NCBI GenBank assembly: GCA_951812975.1
Contig: CATOTC010000001.1
Span: forward strand, 1,458,001-1,522,000
DNA from: an uncultured Acidimicrobiales bacterium
GTDB lineage: Bacteria; Actinomycetota; Acidimicrobiia; Acidimicrobiales; Aldehydirespiratoraceae
Length of the DNA: 64,000 nucleotides
Direction of reading: 5' to 3'
The position numbers were made by a program, and so were the translations under genes. The notes beneath the pieces were generated by a model. It searched no databases. It had not been told where the DNA came from and saw nothing but the letters and a program-made list of their open reading frames with translations. Each line of letters begins with the position of its first letter. Position 1 is the first letter of the stretch. Positions 26,234-35,134 of the stretch are shown here, one piece after another.

Positions 26234-27922
26234 ATGGTCAAGCTCAGCGGCGGAGAAGCCCTGGCCAGGTCGCTCGTCGCCGAGGGCGTCGAGGTCGTCT
26301 TCGGAGTCCCGGGCATCCAGATATACGGGATCGTCGCGGGCCTGCGCGACGAGCCCGGGATCCGCCTGATCTCAACCCGCCACGAACAGGCCGCGACCTA
26401 CATGGCCGACGGCTACGCCCGCGCCTCTGGAAAGCCCGGCGTAGCGCTGGTGGTGCCCGGCGTGGGGCTCTACAACGCCGCCTCCGGCCTGGCGACCGCA
26501 TACGCACGCTCCTCGCCGGTGCTGGTCATCGTCGGTCAGGTGCCCCGCGCCTCCATCGGCAAGAATGTCGGAGCCGTGCACGAGGTGCTCGACCAGGCCG
26601 ACACAGTGCGCTCCGTGACGAAATGGCGGCATTCGGTGATGCGTCCACGCGAGATTCCCGCCGCCGTCACCGAGGCCTTCCGGCAGATGCGCAGCGGGCG
26701 CCCCCGACCTGTGCTGATCGAAGCACCGCCCGAGGTGGGCGTGGAGAGCGAGGAAATGGATCTCTGGGACCCGGCGCCCGTCTCGCCGATCGTGCCGAGC
26801 CCGGACCAGCTGCGCAGGGCGTCGCAGGTCATCGCCGAGGCACGTACACCCGTCATCTACGCGGGCGGCGGAGTGGCTCGATCGGATGCGGAGGACGCCC
26901 TCGTCAGGCTGGCCGAGGCGACGAACATCCCTGTTGTCACGTCGAGCGGGGGCAAGGGGACGATCCCGGACAGCCATCCGCTCTCCTACGGCTCCTGCTT
27001 CAGCCCCCGCGGCGAGCGACAGGAGATGAACCAGCTTTTCGAAGTAATGCAGTCCGCCGACGTGGTGATCGGCATCGGCGCGCGCTTCTCGCTCGGGAAC
27101 CCTGCGGGCAACGCCTCCACGCTGGTGAACATCAACGTGGACGACAGCGAGCTGATGCGGATCCAGTCCAACACGATCCCCCTGCACGGCGACGCCTCAG
27201 CGACCATCGAAGCGATGCTTCCCTACCTCGACGAGGCCCGAGCAGGCGAGCGCCCCTCACCCACCAGCGCCGTCGAGGCGGCACGCAACCTGATCGCCTA
27301 CTACGACATCAGACTGCACGAACCGCAGTACCCGGTGCTCGAGACGATCCAGGCCAGCATCCCCGAGGACGCATTCATCGTCTGGGACGTCACCCAGTTC
27401 GGCTACTACGCCCGCACGCACTACAAGGTGAACCACCCGAAGACCTACATCGACTCGGGCTATCAGTTCAACGTCGGTTACTCGTTCCCGACGGCGCTGG
27501 GGGTGAAGGTTGCCCAACCCGACCGAGGTGTGGTGTGCATGGTCGGGGACGGCGGTTTCCTCTACAACGCATCCGAACTCGCCACCGCCGTGCAGCACGG
27601 CATCAACGTGACAGCCGTCGTGTTCCGCAACGACTCCTTCGGCAATGTGGCACGCGACCTCGACATGGAGTTCGGCGGCACCTACGGAACCGACCTCCAC
27701 AACCCCGACTTCGTCAAGTTCGCCGAGTCGTTCGGCGCGGTCGGCATGCGAGCGGGCGATCCGATGGAGTTGGAAACGCTGCTTCCCGCGGCGCTTGAGC
27801 ACGACTCACCCGTAATCATCGACGTGCCGTTCAACGACATGCCGATCCCGCGCGCACCACAGTTCGCGCCCTTCTACCACCTGCCCTGGACACACCCCCA
27901 AGACGGCCTGATCGACTCCTGA
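26234..27922 (+). CDS. Thiamine-diphosphate-dependent enzyme, acetolactate synthase-like
   Basis: 562 residues with the three ThDP domains. The N-terminal Pyr domain has the activating Glu in STRHEQAATYMADGYAR, a central binding domain follows, and the C-terminal PP domain has CMVGDGGFLYNASELATAVQHGINVTAVVFRNDSFG, the GDG(x)nN metal motif (near 438). It is closer to acetolactate synthase / oxalyl-CoA decarboxylase / glyoxylate carboligase-type enzymes than to pyruvate dehydrogenase. No regulatory small subunit is adjacent, so a catabolic rather than branched-chain biosynthetic role is likely. Confidence 0.88.
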   Translation: MVKLSGGEALARSLVAEGVEVVFGVPGIQIYGIVAGLRDEPGIRLISTRHEQAATYMADGYARASGKPGVALVVPGVGLYNAASGLATAYARSSPVLVIVGQVPRASIGKNVGAVHEVLDQADTVRSVTKWRHSVMRPREIPAAVTEAFRQMRSGRPRPVLIEAPPEVGVESEEMDLWDPAPVSPIVPSPDQLRRASQVIAEARTPVIYAGGGVARSDAEDALVRLAEATNIPVVTSSGGKGTIPDSHPLSYGSCFSPRGERQEMNQLFEVMQSADVVIGIGARFSLGNPAGNASTLVNINVDDSELMRIQSNTIPLHGDASATIEAMLPYLDEARAGERPSPTSAVEAARNLIAYYDIRLHEPQYPVLETIQASIPEDAFIVWDVTQFGYYARTHYKVNHPKTYIDSGYQFNVGYSFPTALGVKVAQPDRGVVCMVGDGGFLYNASELATAVQHGINVTAVVFRNDSFGNVARDLDMEFGGTYGTDLHNPDFVKFAESFGAVGMRAGDPMELETLLPAALEHDSPVIIDVPFNDMPIPRAPQFAPFYHLPWTHPQDGLIDS

Positions 27923-27951
27923 GCGACTCAACGAATTGCTTCGGGTTGTTG

Positions 27952-27987
27952 TTAGGGCTACCTTACTATTAGGCTCCCCTAACGCAA
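27952..27987 (+). promoter_or_regulatory. Two tandem DtxR/IdeR-like iron boxes
   Basis: The box at 27969-27987, TTAGGCTCCCCTAACGCAA, matches 14 of 19 positions of the DtxR/IdeR consensus as I recall it. A weaker overlapping box starts at 27952 with TTAGGGCTACCTTA. They stand just upstream of the small orphan gene, bfd and bfr. In mycobacteria, tandem IdeR sites upstream of bacterioferritin allow iron-loaded IdeR to activate iron storage; the same may hold here. Confidence 0.72.
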
Positions 27988-28010
27988 TCAACCAGAGAGC
28001 AAAGACCTTG

Positions 28011-28346
28011 CAGTTGTTGGAACACAAGCAGCGCAGATCACCGAGGGGAGGGCCGGTCACGCGCGTCACGCCCACCCGCGTCAGTACCGCCTTGACCTTC
28101 GACTGCTGCTGCGGCGAGCAACAAGTGACCGTCAACACCGTTCCCGATTTGGAGAAAGCCCGGAAATGGCGCGCGACGCTCAAACGCGTCCAGCGGGTGG
28201 ACATCCACATCAATGGCGATCACGCGAACTGCATTGTTGTGGGTTTGGGACACCGCTTACCTGTATCACGCCCGGTCCCGTTGGCAGTCGCGTTGGGATT
28301 TGCGGTGATCGGTGATGCCCTGCACGTCACCATAGGTGAGCGCTGA
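28011..28346 (+). CDS. Small Cys/His-containing orphan protein, first gene of iron-controlled operon
   Basis: About 111 residues if TTG 28011 is used; no ATG or GTG is available and the start is uncertain. I do not recognise the family. The sequence contains LTFDCCCGEQQVTVNTV, then a basic stretch and HINGDHANCIVVGLGHRL, so four Cys and several His could bind metal. It lies directly behind the IdeR-like boxes, and its stop overlaps the bfd start (TGATG), which argues for a real, translationally coupled gene. A role in iron or Fe-S handling is a guess from context. Confidence 0.5.
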   Translation, partial: QLLEHKQRRSPRGGPVTRVTPTRVSTALTFDCCCGEQQVTVNTVPDLEKARKWRATLKRVQRVDIHINGDHANCIVVGLGHRLPVSRPVPLAVALGFAVIGDALHVTIGER

Positions 28347-28585
28347 TGGTCATCTGCCATTGCAAGGCCATCAACGCCGACTTCATCGCCAACCTGTTCG
28401 CCACGCGACAATACACCGTGGATGAACTGACCGAGCAGTGTGGAGCAGGCAGCGACTGCGGAACATGCCTCGACCTCCTCGCGTGTATGCTCGACCAGCT
28501 CCAGACCTCTCCAACCGGTCTAGTGACGCCATTAGCAGTTGAAATACACAGATTGCAGGATTCATGCATGGTTCCCCAGAGGTAA
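28346..28585 (+). CDS. bfd: Bacterioferritin-associated ferredoxin
   Basis: 79 residues. The [2Fe-2S] ligands are in VICHCKAI near the N-terminus (C4, C6) and CGAGSDCGTC further on, the Bfd arrangement. Bfd reduces the core of bacterioferritin to release iron. It overlaps the upstream orphan stop and its 3' end overlaps the bacterioferritin start by 22 bases, so all three are coupled. The C-terminal 25 residues beyond the cluster domain are unusual in length. Confidence 0.88.
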   Translation: MVICHCKAINADFIANLFATRQYTVDELTEQCGAGSDCGTCLDLLACMLDQLQTSPTGLVTPLAVEIHRLQDSCMVPQR

Positions 28586-29034
28586 TCAAGTTCTTGAACG
28601 AGGCGCTCACCGCGGAAATAACCGCCGTCAACCAGTACTTCGCTCAAGCCAAGCTTTGCGATAACTGGGGCTGGAAGCGCATGGCGGGACACTTCCGCGA
28701 TGAATCGATCGATGAGATGCGCGACGCGGAGAAGCTGATAGATCGCATTCTGTTGCTTGAGGGCCTGCCGAACCTCCAGCGTTTGGGGAAGGTGATGGTG
28801 GGCGAGACCGTTCCGGAACAGATCGAGTTCAGCCGAGCCCTGGAGGCGGACGCGGTCGCCAGGTATCGTCGCGGGGTTGCCTTGACACTCGAACACGGCG
28901 ATGCAGGCAGCCGAGAACTTCTCGAAGAGCTGCTGGTAGGCGAGGAGGAGCACCTCGACTGGCTTGAGACCCAGCAGCGTGTGATCGACGATATTGGCGT
29001 CGAACGCTACCTCCAGTCACAGCTCGAGGCGTAG
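28564..29034 (+). CDS. bfr: Bacterioferritin
   Basis: 156 residues, normal for the family. The four-helix ferritin fold shows the diiron ligands in LTAEITAVNQYF, FRDESIDEMRDAEKLIDRIL and ELLVGEEEHLDWLETQ. The Met in DEMRDAEK corresponds to the heme-ligating Met52 of E. coli Bfr. It stores iron as a ferric mineral in a 24-mer. Last gene of the iron-box operon; convergent with the acyl-CoA synthetase. Confidence 0.95.
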   Translation: MHGSPEVIKFLNEALTAEITAVNQYFAQAKLCDNWGWKRMAGHFRDESIDEMRDAEKLIDRILLLEGLPNLQRLGKVMVGETVPEQIEFSRALEADAVARYRRGVALTLEHGDAGSRELLEELLVGEEEHLDWLETQQRVIDDIGVERYLQSQLEA

Positions 29035-29036
29035 CG

Positions 29037-30587
29037 TCAATCACCGGTAAGGCGGTCGAGGTACTCCTGGCGCAGGGGTTTCTTGTAGAGCTTGCCGGTC
29101 GGCAGCCGGGGGAGTTCGGCCCGGAAATCGATCACCCGGGGAACCTTGTAGTGCGCGATCTCAGCCCGTGCGAAAGCACGCAGTTCTTCGGCGAGGTCAT
29201 CGGACGGTTCCACGCCCGCCTCGGGCTGGACCACGGCATGCACGTACTCCCCCATCTCCGGGTCGGGCAAACCGAACACGGCAACGTCGGCGACCTTGGG
29301 ATGCAGCGCGAAGCACGCCTCGATCTCCTGTGGGTAGATGTTCACGCCACCGCTGATGATCATGAACGCTGAGCGATCCGTCAGGTACAGGTACCCGTCG
29401 TCGTCGAGGTACCCGATGTCGCCGAGTTTCGACCAGTTCGGGTGCTCCGGGTGCCGTGACTCGGCGGTCTTCTCCGGGTCTCCGTGGTACTCGAACGCGG
29501 ATGTCTCCTGCTCGAAGTAGACCAGCCCGGCCTGCCCGGTCGGAAGTTCGTTGCCCTCGTCGTCGCAGATGTGGGGGATACCGACGGCGGCCTTGCCCAC
29601 GGATCCGGGGTGTTCGAGCCATTCCTCGCTGGTGATGAAGCAGAACCCGTTGCCTTCGGTTCCCGCGTAGTACTCCTTGATGATCGGGCCCCACCACTCG
29701 ATCATCTGATGCTTCACCGGGATCGGACAGGGTGCGGCTGCGTGGATGCACATTTTCAGCGACGACAGGTCATACGTCGTGCGCACGTCCTCGGGGAGTT
29801 TGAGCATGCGCACAAACATGGTCGGCACAACCTGTGTTTCGGTGATCGAATAGCGTTCGACGTACTCGAGGAACTTCGCCGCGTCGAACTTCTCCATCAC
29901 AATGACAGTGCCGCCGAGTTCATGCATCCCGCCGCACCATTGCAGAGGTGCCGAGTGATACAGCGGCGCCGGCGAGAGGTAGAGCGAGTTCTCGTCCATC
30001 TCCAGCAGATAGCGCATGAGCATGGTCAGGCTCGACCGTTCCGGATCGTTGATCTGCAGGCCGCTCAGGGCCCGCCGGATGCCCTTGGGTCGGCCGGTCG
30101 TCCCAGAGGAGTAGAGCATCACGTCGCCGGCCGGTTGGTCGTCGAGCGGTTCGATCGGCATCGACTCAACGGCCGCTTCGTAGGACTCGAACCCGGGTGC
30201 GGTCTCGTCCATCATCAGGCGTTTGGGACATTGCGGGATCAATTCGGCCATTCCGACGGCGGTCTCGGCCATCGCCGCTGTCGTGACAAGCACGCTCGAC
30301 CCGCTGTCGTTGACGATGTAGGCCGCTTCTTCGGGCGAGAGGAAGCGGTTGATGGCGGTGATGTACAGCCCCGAACGCAACGCTGCCCAATACACCTCGA
30401 AGTAGCGCGGGTGGTTCTCGGCCAGGATCGCTATGTGGTCGCCGGTCCGCAGCCCTTGGGCCCGAAGCCAGTGGGCCAGCCGGTTCGAGGCTTCGTCGAG
30501 ATAGCGGTAGCTGACCGACTGACCGGACCCGGCCATGATGACCGCCGGTTTGTCGGGTGTCGTGGTTGCATAGTGGCCTGGGTACAT
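29037..30587 (-). CDS. Acyl-CoA synthetase (AMP-forming, FadD-like)
   Basis: 516 residues of the ANL superfamily. The P-loop is LYSSGTTGRPKGIRR (about 158-172), followed by YAGTEGNGFCFIT as the adenine-binding motif, LGDIGYLDDDGYLYLTDRSAFMIISGG as the hinge, and the C-terminal catalytic Lys in PTGKLYKKPLR. It activates a carboxylic acid to its CoA thioester. No helper genes adjoin, so chain length is unknown; such genes are numerous in lipid-degrading actinobacteria. Confidence 0.92.
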   Translation of the reverse strand: MYPGHYATTTPDKPAVIMAGSGQSVSYRYLDEASNRLAHWLRAQGLRTGDHIAILAENHPRYFEVYWAALRSGLYITAINRFLSPEEAAYIVNDSGSSVLVTTAAMAETAVGMAELIPQCPKRLMMDETAPGFESYEAAVESMPIEPLDDQPAGDVMLYSSGTTGRPKGIRRALSGLQINDPERSSLTMLMRYLLEMDENSLYLSPAPLYHSAPLQWCGGMHELGGTVIVMEKFDAAKFLEYVERYSITETQVVPTMFVRMLKLPEDVRTTYDLSSLKMCIHAAAPCPIPVKHQMIEWWGPIIKEYYAGTEGNGFCFITSEEWLEHPGSVGKAAVGIPHICDDEGNELPTGQAGLVYFEQETSAFEYHGDPEKTAESRHPEHPNWSKLGDIGYLDDDGYLYLTDRSAFMIISGGVNIYPQEIEACFALHPKVADVAVFGLPDPEMGEYVHAVVQPEAGVEPSDDLAEELRAFARAEIAHYKVPRVIDFRAELPRLPTGKLYKKPLRQEYLDRLTGD

Positions 30588-30685
30588 GGATCCTCAGTAA
30601 GGGTCAGGGCGAATCCGACGGCAATCACCATGCCGTTCCAAGCTCAGTATGAAGGACCCACCCCCCACCCGCCAACTCTCTCCAG

Positions 30686-31206
30686 CTAGGGCGGCAGGCG
30701 GCTCCACATCACGACGTCGGGTTGCTCATCCTTGACAAGTTCCCCGGCCCGCAGGACGCCTTCTCGCTGATAGCCGCACCGTTGGGCAACACGCTCAGAC
30801 GCGGGTTTGTCGAGATGGGTCACGAGGTGCACCCGGGCCAGACCGTGCTCGGCGAAACCCCAGTCGGTGACCAGGTTCAAGGCCTCGGTAGCGATTCCGC
30901 GTCCTCGGACTCGCCGATCAAGCCAATAAAAGGTCACACCACGACGGAATCTGTTTCCAACTGCAGACCAACTTGGCCGACGCAACGATCAGACGGGGGC
31001 AACGTGATCGCGAACCCGAGTGGCCACCACTCCAGACGCTGTTCAACCCACTCCCGAGCCCGGGCTTCAGTCAAGTCCTCGGGCATCATCGTGAACCGGG
31101 GGATGTCTGAGTCCTTGTACGACTCGGCGATGTCGGCCGCGTCATCAACCCGGAAGGGACGCAAGCAAACCTGCTCACCGTGCAAGGTCGTGAAGGGGAT
31201 AGCCAC
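30686..31206 (-). pseudogene. GNAT acetyltransferase, frameshifted
   Basis: The N-terminal half from ATG 31206 (VCLRPFRVDDAADIAESYKD ... GFAITLPPSDRCVGQVGL) is a RimJ/RimL-type acetyltransferase start. It runs into a stop at 30934. The C-terminal half (RRGVTFYWLDRRVRGRGIATEALNLVTDWGF ... RVAQRCGYQREGVLR), with the acetyl-CoA motif RGRGIATEAL, continues in a different frame to 30686. The shift lies near 30940-30950. Either a true pseudogene or a sequencing error in a small base-run. Confidence 0.85.
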
Positions 31207-31243
31207 ACCTCCAAGATACGCCCAGTGCGGGGCGGCGGGTTTG

Positions 31244-31831
31244 TCAGATCGGTTGACCTGCTAGGCCCGCGAGCCAGGTGTCGACGTCACGTCGGGTTTT
31301 GAGCCAGACAACTGGCAGCGTGGGCTGGTGTTTCAGAATGTCGCGAACCCGCGGTTCGTGCTCGGGGTAATTCCGCCAGGCCCAGCGGATTATGTGGTCC
31401 CGATCCGTGAACAGTCTATGAAGCGGCGGTTCTCGGCATCCGTCCCACAGTTCGGTGCGGAGCAGCATCCTTTTGAGGGTGCGCCCGACCACACGAGCCA
31501 CAGCGAGCCAGCGGGGCAGATCAAGGAACACGAGCAGATCGGCACGTGCGGCGAGCACCGGGCGCGCCGATTGATACTGCCATTCGGTCACCCACCGCTC
31601 CGACTCAGCGAGGTCCGCCACATCGCGCTCAAACGACGGGCGCGGAACCCAACCAGGCCCGTGGTACAGGGAATCCAGCTCTACGCAGGGGAACCCCAAC
31701 TCCGCTGCGATCGCTGTAGCCACCGTCGATTTCCCGGCGCCGCACGCCCCCGCCACGACCACGCGGTTCAGTTGCGCAGGTAACGAATCATCCCGCCCGA
31801 GTAGTGCCACCTCTAGAGCGTATTCATTCAC
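31244..31831 (-). CDS. P-loop nucleotide kinase-like protein (topology-modulation/FlaR type)
   Basis: 195 residues. Walker A is VAGACGAGKSTVATAIA, followed by ELDSLYHGPGW and the lid-like RRWAW...NYPEHEPRVRDIL region. This pattern is found in adenylate-kinase-like proteins annotated as DNA topology modulation protein. It probably binds ATP and phosphorylates or senses a small molecule; the true substrate is not known. Start GTG 31831, with no clear ribosome site. Divergent from dtd with 52 bases between. Confidence 0.75.
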   Translation of the reverse strand: MNEYALEVALLGRDDSLPAQLNRVVVAGACGAGKSTVATAIAAELGFPCVELDSLYHGPGWVPRPSFERDVADLAESERWVTEWQYQSARPVLAARADLLVFLDLPRWLAVARVVGRTLKRMLLRTELWDGCREPPLHRLFTDRDHIIRWAWRNYPEHEPRVRDILKHQPTLPVVWLKTRRDVDTWLAGLAGQPI

Positions 31832-31883
31832 CGCCCGCTGCTGTGGTCCTCAACAGGGGTTCTGTGGGCAGTAGGTTGGGGGT

Positions 31884-32321
31884 GTGAGAGCACTGGTGCA
31901 GCGGGTGTCTGAGGCTCGGGTCCGGGTTGCCGGTGAGGTCATCGGGGAGATCGGTGCCGGGTTGTGCTGTCTTGTGGGTGTTACCCACAGCGACAATCAA
32001 GACAGCGCCCTGAAGTTGGCCCGCAAACTCTGGCACCTCCGCATTTTCGCCGACGAGAACGGGCACATGAACCTGTCGGTGGCCGATACGAGCACCGAGG
32101 TGCTGGTGGTCAGCCAGTTCACCCTCTACGGCGACACCCGAAAGGGCCGCCGCCCGTCGTTCGTAGCGGCCGCTGAACCGGATCAGGCTGCCGCGTTGAT
32201 TGATGAACTCGCAGCAGAGCTCCGGCGTCTGGGCGCCACGGTAGCCACCGGATCCTTCGGGGCAATGATGGATGTGGAGTTGATCAACGACGGCCCTGTG
32301 ACCCTGATGCTGGAGGTCTGA
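31884..32321 (+). CDS. dtd: D-aminoacyl-tRNA deacylase
   Basis: 145 residues, the standard length. The substrate-binding motif [17 protein letters not shown] carries the catalytic Thr/Gln pair, and the C-terminal [10 protein letters not shown] contains the cis Gly-Pro motif. It hydrolyses D-amino acids from mischarged tRNA. GTG start at 31884. Confidence 0.95.
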   Translation: MRALVQRVSEARVRVAGEVIGEIGAGLCCLVGVTHSDNQDSALKLARKLWHLRIFADENGHMNLSVADTSTEVLVVSQFTLYGDTRKGRRPSFVAAAEPDQAAALIDELAAELRRLGATVATGSFGAMMDVELINDGPVTLMLEV

Positions 32322-32424
32322 ACCGTACGGGTAGTCGAGAACTAGTCTCGGCTTGGAGTCGTCTGAATTGGAAAGAAGCCCAATCGAAGGCTTGCCGGCC
32401 CAGTCGTCTGAAGCGAGGATCCAG

Positions 32425-33255
32425 ATGAGAACCAGAATCAAGAACCACAGGACCAAGGACTACAGAACGAGCAAAGGCTACAGAACGAGCGGAGTGCTCG
32501 GCGCCGTCGGCATCTTGATCGCGTTGCTGCTCGGGTCGGCCTGTCAAGGGTCTTTGGATTCAGGTAAGTCGGTCCAGGGCACGGTCAACTACCTGGAGAA
32601 CCTGGAGTTGACCGACGATGCAGTCTTGCGGGTCAGCCTCCGTGACACTTCCTATGCGGATGCTTCGGCCGAACTCATCGCTGAGAAGACGATAACCAAC
32701 CCGGGTCAGGTGCCCATCAAGTTCAAGATCGACTACGACCCCGGGGCCCTGGACCCCAACAACACCTATTCCATATCGGCAAGAATCATCGAGACCGGTG
32801 ACCGCCTGGCGTTCATCAACGACACGGCCTACGACGTGATCACTCGTGGCAACCCGAGCCGGGTCAACATGTTGGTGGTCATGGCCACGCCTCCGCCCGA
32901 CCCGACCGGTCAATGGAACGAGTCGAACTGGCAGACATGGGTGGAAGCCGAGGTTCCGGTGCTCGGGGCCGAGATGGTCGAGTTCCATCCCGAGCCGATA
33001 CTGCTTGTCGAACATCTTCAATCCACGATGGACGGCTGTGTTCGCCGCGGCAACCAGACTTTCGAGGTGAGAGGATCCGACATCTTCGTCTCTGTGACCC
33101 TGCAGCAACCGCCGCCGACTCCCTGGGCAATCCCGTGCGACGACGAGGTCATCACTGTCGAGGAGATCGTGCGATTCGGAGACTCGCTCGTATCGGGGGA
33201 GACATACCGGGTGATCGCCAACGGCGTGGACACAGGGACAGTTACGATCCCCTAG
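32425..33255 (+). CDS. YbaY-domain lipoprotein
   Basis: 276 residues from ATG 32425, preceded by GAGG. A long basic N-terminus is followed by a membrane segment GAVGILIALLLGSAC whose Cys gives a lipobox. The mature part starts VQGTVNYLENLELTDDAVLRVSLRDTSYADASAELIAE, a YbaY/type III chaperone-like domain of one copy. A second region (after residue 165) is unrelated to anything I recognise. An extracytoplasmic, membrane-anchored role is likely; function unknown. Confidence 0.72.
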   Translation: MRTRIKNHRTKDYRTSKGYRTSGVLGAVGILIALLLGSACQGSLDSGKSVQGTVNYLENLELTDDAVLRVSLRDTSYADASAELIAEKTITNPGQVPIKFKIDYDPGALDPNNTYSISARIIETGDRLAFINDTAYDVITRGNPSRVNMLVVMATPPPDPTGQWNESNWQTWVEAEVPVLGAEMVEFHPEPILLVEHLQSTMDGCVRRGNQTFEVRGSDIFVSVTLQQPPPTPWAIPCDDEVITVEEIVRFGDSLVSGETYRVIANGVDTGTVTIP

Positions 33256-33258
33256 CAA

Positions 33259-33867
33259 GTGACTGATTCGCCAAGTCCTTCCCCTGCATCGACACGACTA
33301 CAGCGGGACTTCTACGCTCGGGACTCACTGGAAGTGGCTCCCGAGTTGTTGAACAAAGTGATCGTGTTCGGAAGCTGCCTCGGCCGGATAGTCGAAGTTG
33401 AGGCATACCGGGGAGCCGACGACCCCGGCAGCCACGGTCATCGCGGGATGACTCCGCGAACCGAGGTTATGTTCGGACCCCCGGGTCGCCTCTACGTCTA
33501 CTTCACCTACGGGATGCACTGGTGTGCGAACGTGGTTTGCGGTCAGGACGGTGAGTGCAGCGCCGTGCTGTTGCGGGCCGTGACCCCGCTGGCAGGTCTG
33601 GCCGAGATGCGGGAACGGAGACAGGCGGCTCGGCGCGACCGTGACCTGTGCAGCGGGCCGGCCAAGTTCACCTCGGCCTTCGGTATCGACGGCACCCACA
33701 ACGGTGCGGACATGGTTACCGCAGACGCTGGGATCGAGTTGCTCGACGACGGTATCCCACCCCCACGACACCCCGGCCGATCCACCCGTATCGGCCTCAG
33801 CGCCGGAGCAGATCTGCCGTGGCGCTGGTATGTCAGCGGCTGCGATGACCTGTCGCGCCGAGGTTAG
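33259..33867 (+). CDS. DNA-3-methyladenine glycosylase (AAG/MPG type)
   Basis: 202 residues. The sequence RIVEVEAYRGADDPGSHGHRGMTPRTEVMFGPPGRLYVYFTYGMHWCANVV has the catalytic Glu, the intercalating Tyr region and the conserved His of alkyladenine glycosylases. LCSGPAKFTSAFGI completes the pocket. It excises alkylated or deaminated purines in base-excision repair. GTG start three bases after the lipoprotein stop, so probably cotranscribed. Confidence 0.93.
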   Translation: MTDSPSPSPASTRLQRDFYARDSLEVAPELLNKVIVFGSCLGRIVEVEAYRGADDPGSHGHRGMTPRTEVMFGPPGRLYVYFTYGMHWCANVVCGQDGECSAVLLRAVTPLAGLAEMRERRQAARRDRDLCSGPAKFTSAFGIDGTHNGADMVTADAGIELLDDGIPPPRHPGRSTRIGLSAGADLPWRWYVSGCDDLSRRG

Positions 33868-33876
33868 GGTCAGCAG

Positions 33877-34734
33877 GTGAGAGTCGGTACCCCTACCCAG
33901 TCAAGAACGCTGGTTGCGCTGCTGGCGTTGTCGCTTGTGTTTGGAGCCTGTGGCGATGACACGACGGTGGTGGGAGGCCCCGCAGGTCCGGACGATTCGA
34001 GCGGGGTGTCACTCGACGGGCGGCAGTTCTGGTCGGTTTCTGTGCTCGAGAACGGCGTCGAAAGGCCTTTGGTGGAAGGCACGCGCATCTCGCTGCGGTT
34101 CAACGACGGCAACATCGGAGCGTCAGCCGGATGCAACTCGATGGGCGGGTCCTACCAGATCGACGACAACCGGCGGTTGACCGTCTCAGAGATGGCAACA
34201 ACTGAGATCGGTTGTGACCCGGAGCGTCACGCACAGGACGAGTTCGTAGCGGCCGTTCTCATCGCGCAACCCCGGTTGACGCTGAGCGGCGACTTGCTGA
34301 TACTCGCCACCGACACCGTCCGAATCGAGTTCCTCGACACCGAGGTTGCCGACCCGGATCGTCCGATCCTCGGCACCCGCTGGGTCGTCACCGGGTTCAT
34401 CCAGGGCGAGGTTCACGTATCCATGAACGTCGACCCTGCCCAGGAAGGCTGGATCGAGTTCAGCGAGGACTCGCAGCTGACCGGATTCGATGGTTGCGTC
34501 GAATTCAGTGCACCCGCCGAAGTCAGCGACGGCAGCACCGGCGGACCTGTCGAAGGCGACGGTGAGATCCAATTCGGTGCGATCACCTCAGACGGCTGCG
34601 AGGAGCCTTCCCGCTACAGCGAGGCCTTCGCTGCCCTGTTCGAGACCGACGACGCAGTATTTTCCATCGACGGCCCAAGACTGACCCTGCTCAACTCCGA
34701 CGGCAACGGAACAACCTTCCGCACCGGCGAATAG
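33877..34734 (+). CDS. META-domain lipoprotein
   Basis: 285 residues. The signal peptide with lipobox LSLVFGAC is followed by two META/HslJ-like domains. The first contains GRQFWSVSVLENG and ISLRFNDGNIGASAGCNSMGGSYQIDDNRRL. The second begins GTRWVVTGFI and has SQLTGFDGCVEFS. META-domain proteins in bacteria are associated with envelope stress or motility; the role here is unknown. GTG start ten bases after the glycosylase gene. Confidence 0.8.
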   Translation: MRVGTPTQSRTLVALLALSLVFGACGDDTTVVGGPAGPDDSSGVSLDGRQFWSVSVLENGVERPLVEGTRISLRFNDGNIGASAGCNSMGGSYQIDDNRRLTVSEMATTEIGCDPERHAQDEFVAAVLIAQPRLTLSGDLLILATDTVRIEFLDTEVADPDRPILGTRWVVTGFIQGEVHVSMNVDPAQEGWIEFSEDSQLTGFDGCVEFSAPAEVSDGSTGGPVEGDGEIQFGAITSDGCEEPSRYSEAFAALFETDDAVFSIDGPRLTLLNSDGNGTTFRTGE

Positions 34735-34771
34735 GTGCGGATCGTCGACCGAACCCCACGCCATCCGCCCC

Positions 34772-35113
34772 CTAGAGGAAAGCTGGTGCCCAGTAGAATG
34801 CCAGGAGAGGCAGAGCCGCCAATGCCAGATACAGAACAACCCTTCGACGCAGGGCCAACGCCAACGCCAACGACAGCCCGATAGAGGCCACAGCCACGAT
34901 CGGCTCTCCGTACGGACCCAAGAGATTCAGCGACGCCGGGTCGTCCCAGTCCCTGTCAGCTACCAACAGGACCATCGTCGCGAATGAGTGCAGGGCCACC
35001 ACGCCAGCAATCCAAACGAAGGCCAGGCGCCGATTCGATGCGCTGGCCGCTCCGTCGCCCAGCGCGAACACCATTGCCGCGACCGAGAATGCGCTCAAGC
35101 CAATGAAGAACAT
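34772..35113 (-). CDS. Small four-helix membrane protein, unknown
   Basis: 113 residues with four hydrophobic segments (LSAFSVAAMVFAL, FVWIAGVVALHSFATMVLLVA, VASIGLSLALALAL, LYLALAALPLLAFYWA). No family recognised. It is convergent with the META lipoprotein and lies directly downstream of the DUF2599-like secreted protein with a 21-base gap, so those two may be cotranscribed. Confidence 0.6.
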   Translation of the reverse strand: MFFIGLSAFSVAAMVFALGDGAASASNRRLAFVWIAGVVALHSFATMVLLVADRDWDDPASLNLLGPYGEPIVAVASIGLSLALALALRRRVVLYLALAALPLLAFYWAPAFL

Positions 35114-35134
35114 CTCAGGTCCCGGAGGTCCACG

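Noticed and set aside
26050..27798. Plus-strand open frame of 582 codons overlapping the ThDP enzyme in another frame
   Set aside because: Arg-rich translation without motifs; the ThDP frame contains the Glu and GDG motifs and a ribosome site.
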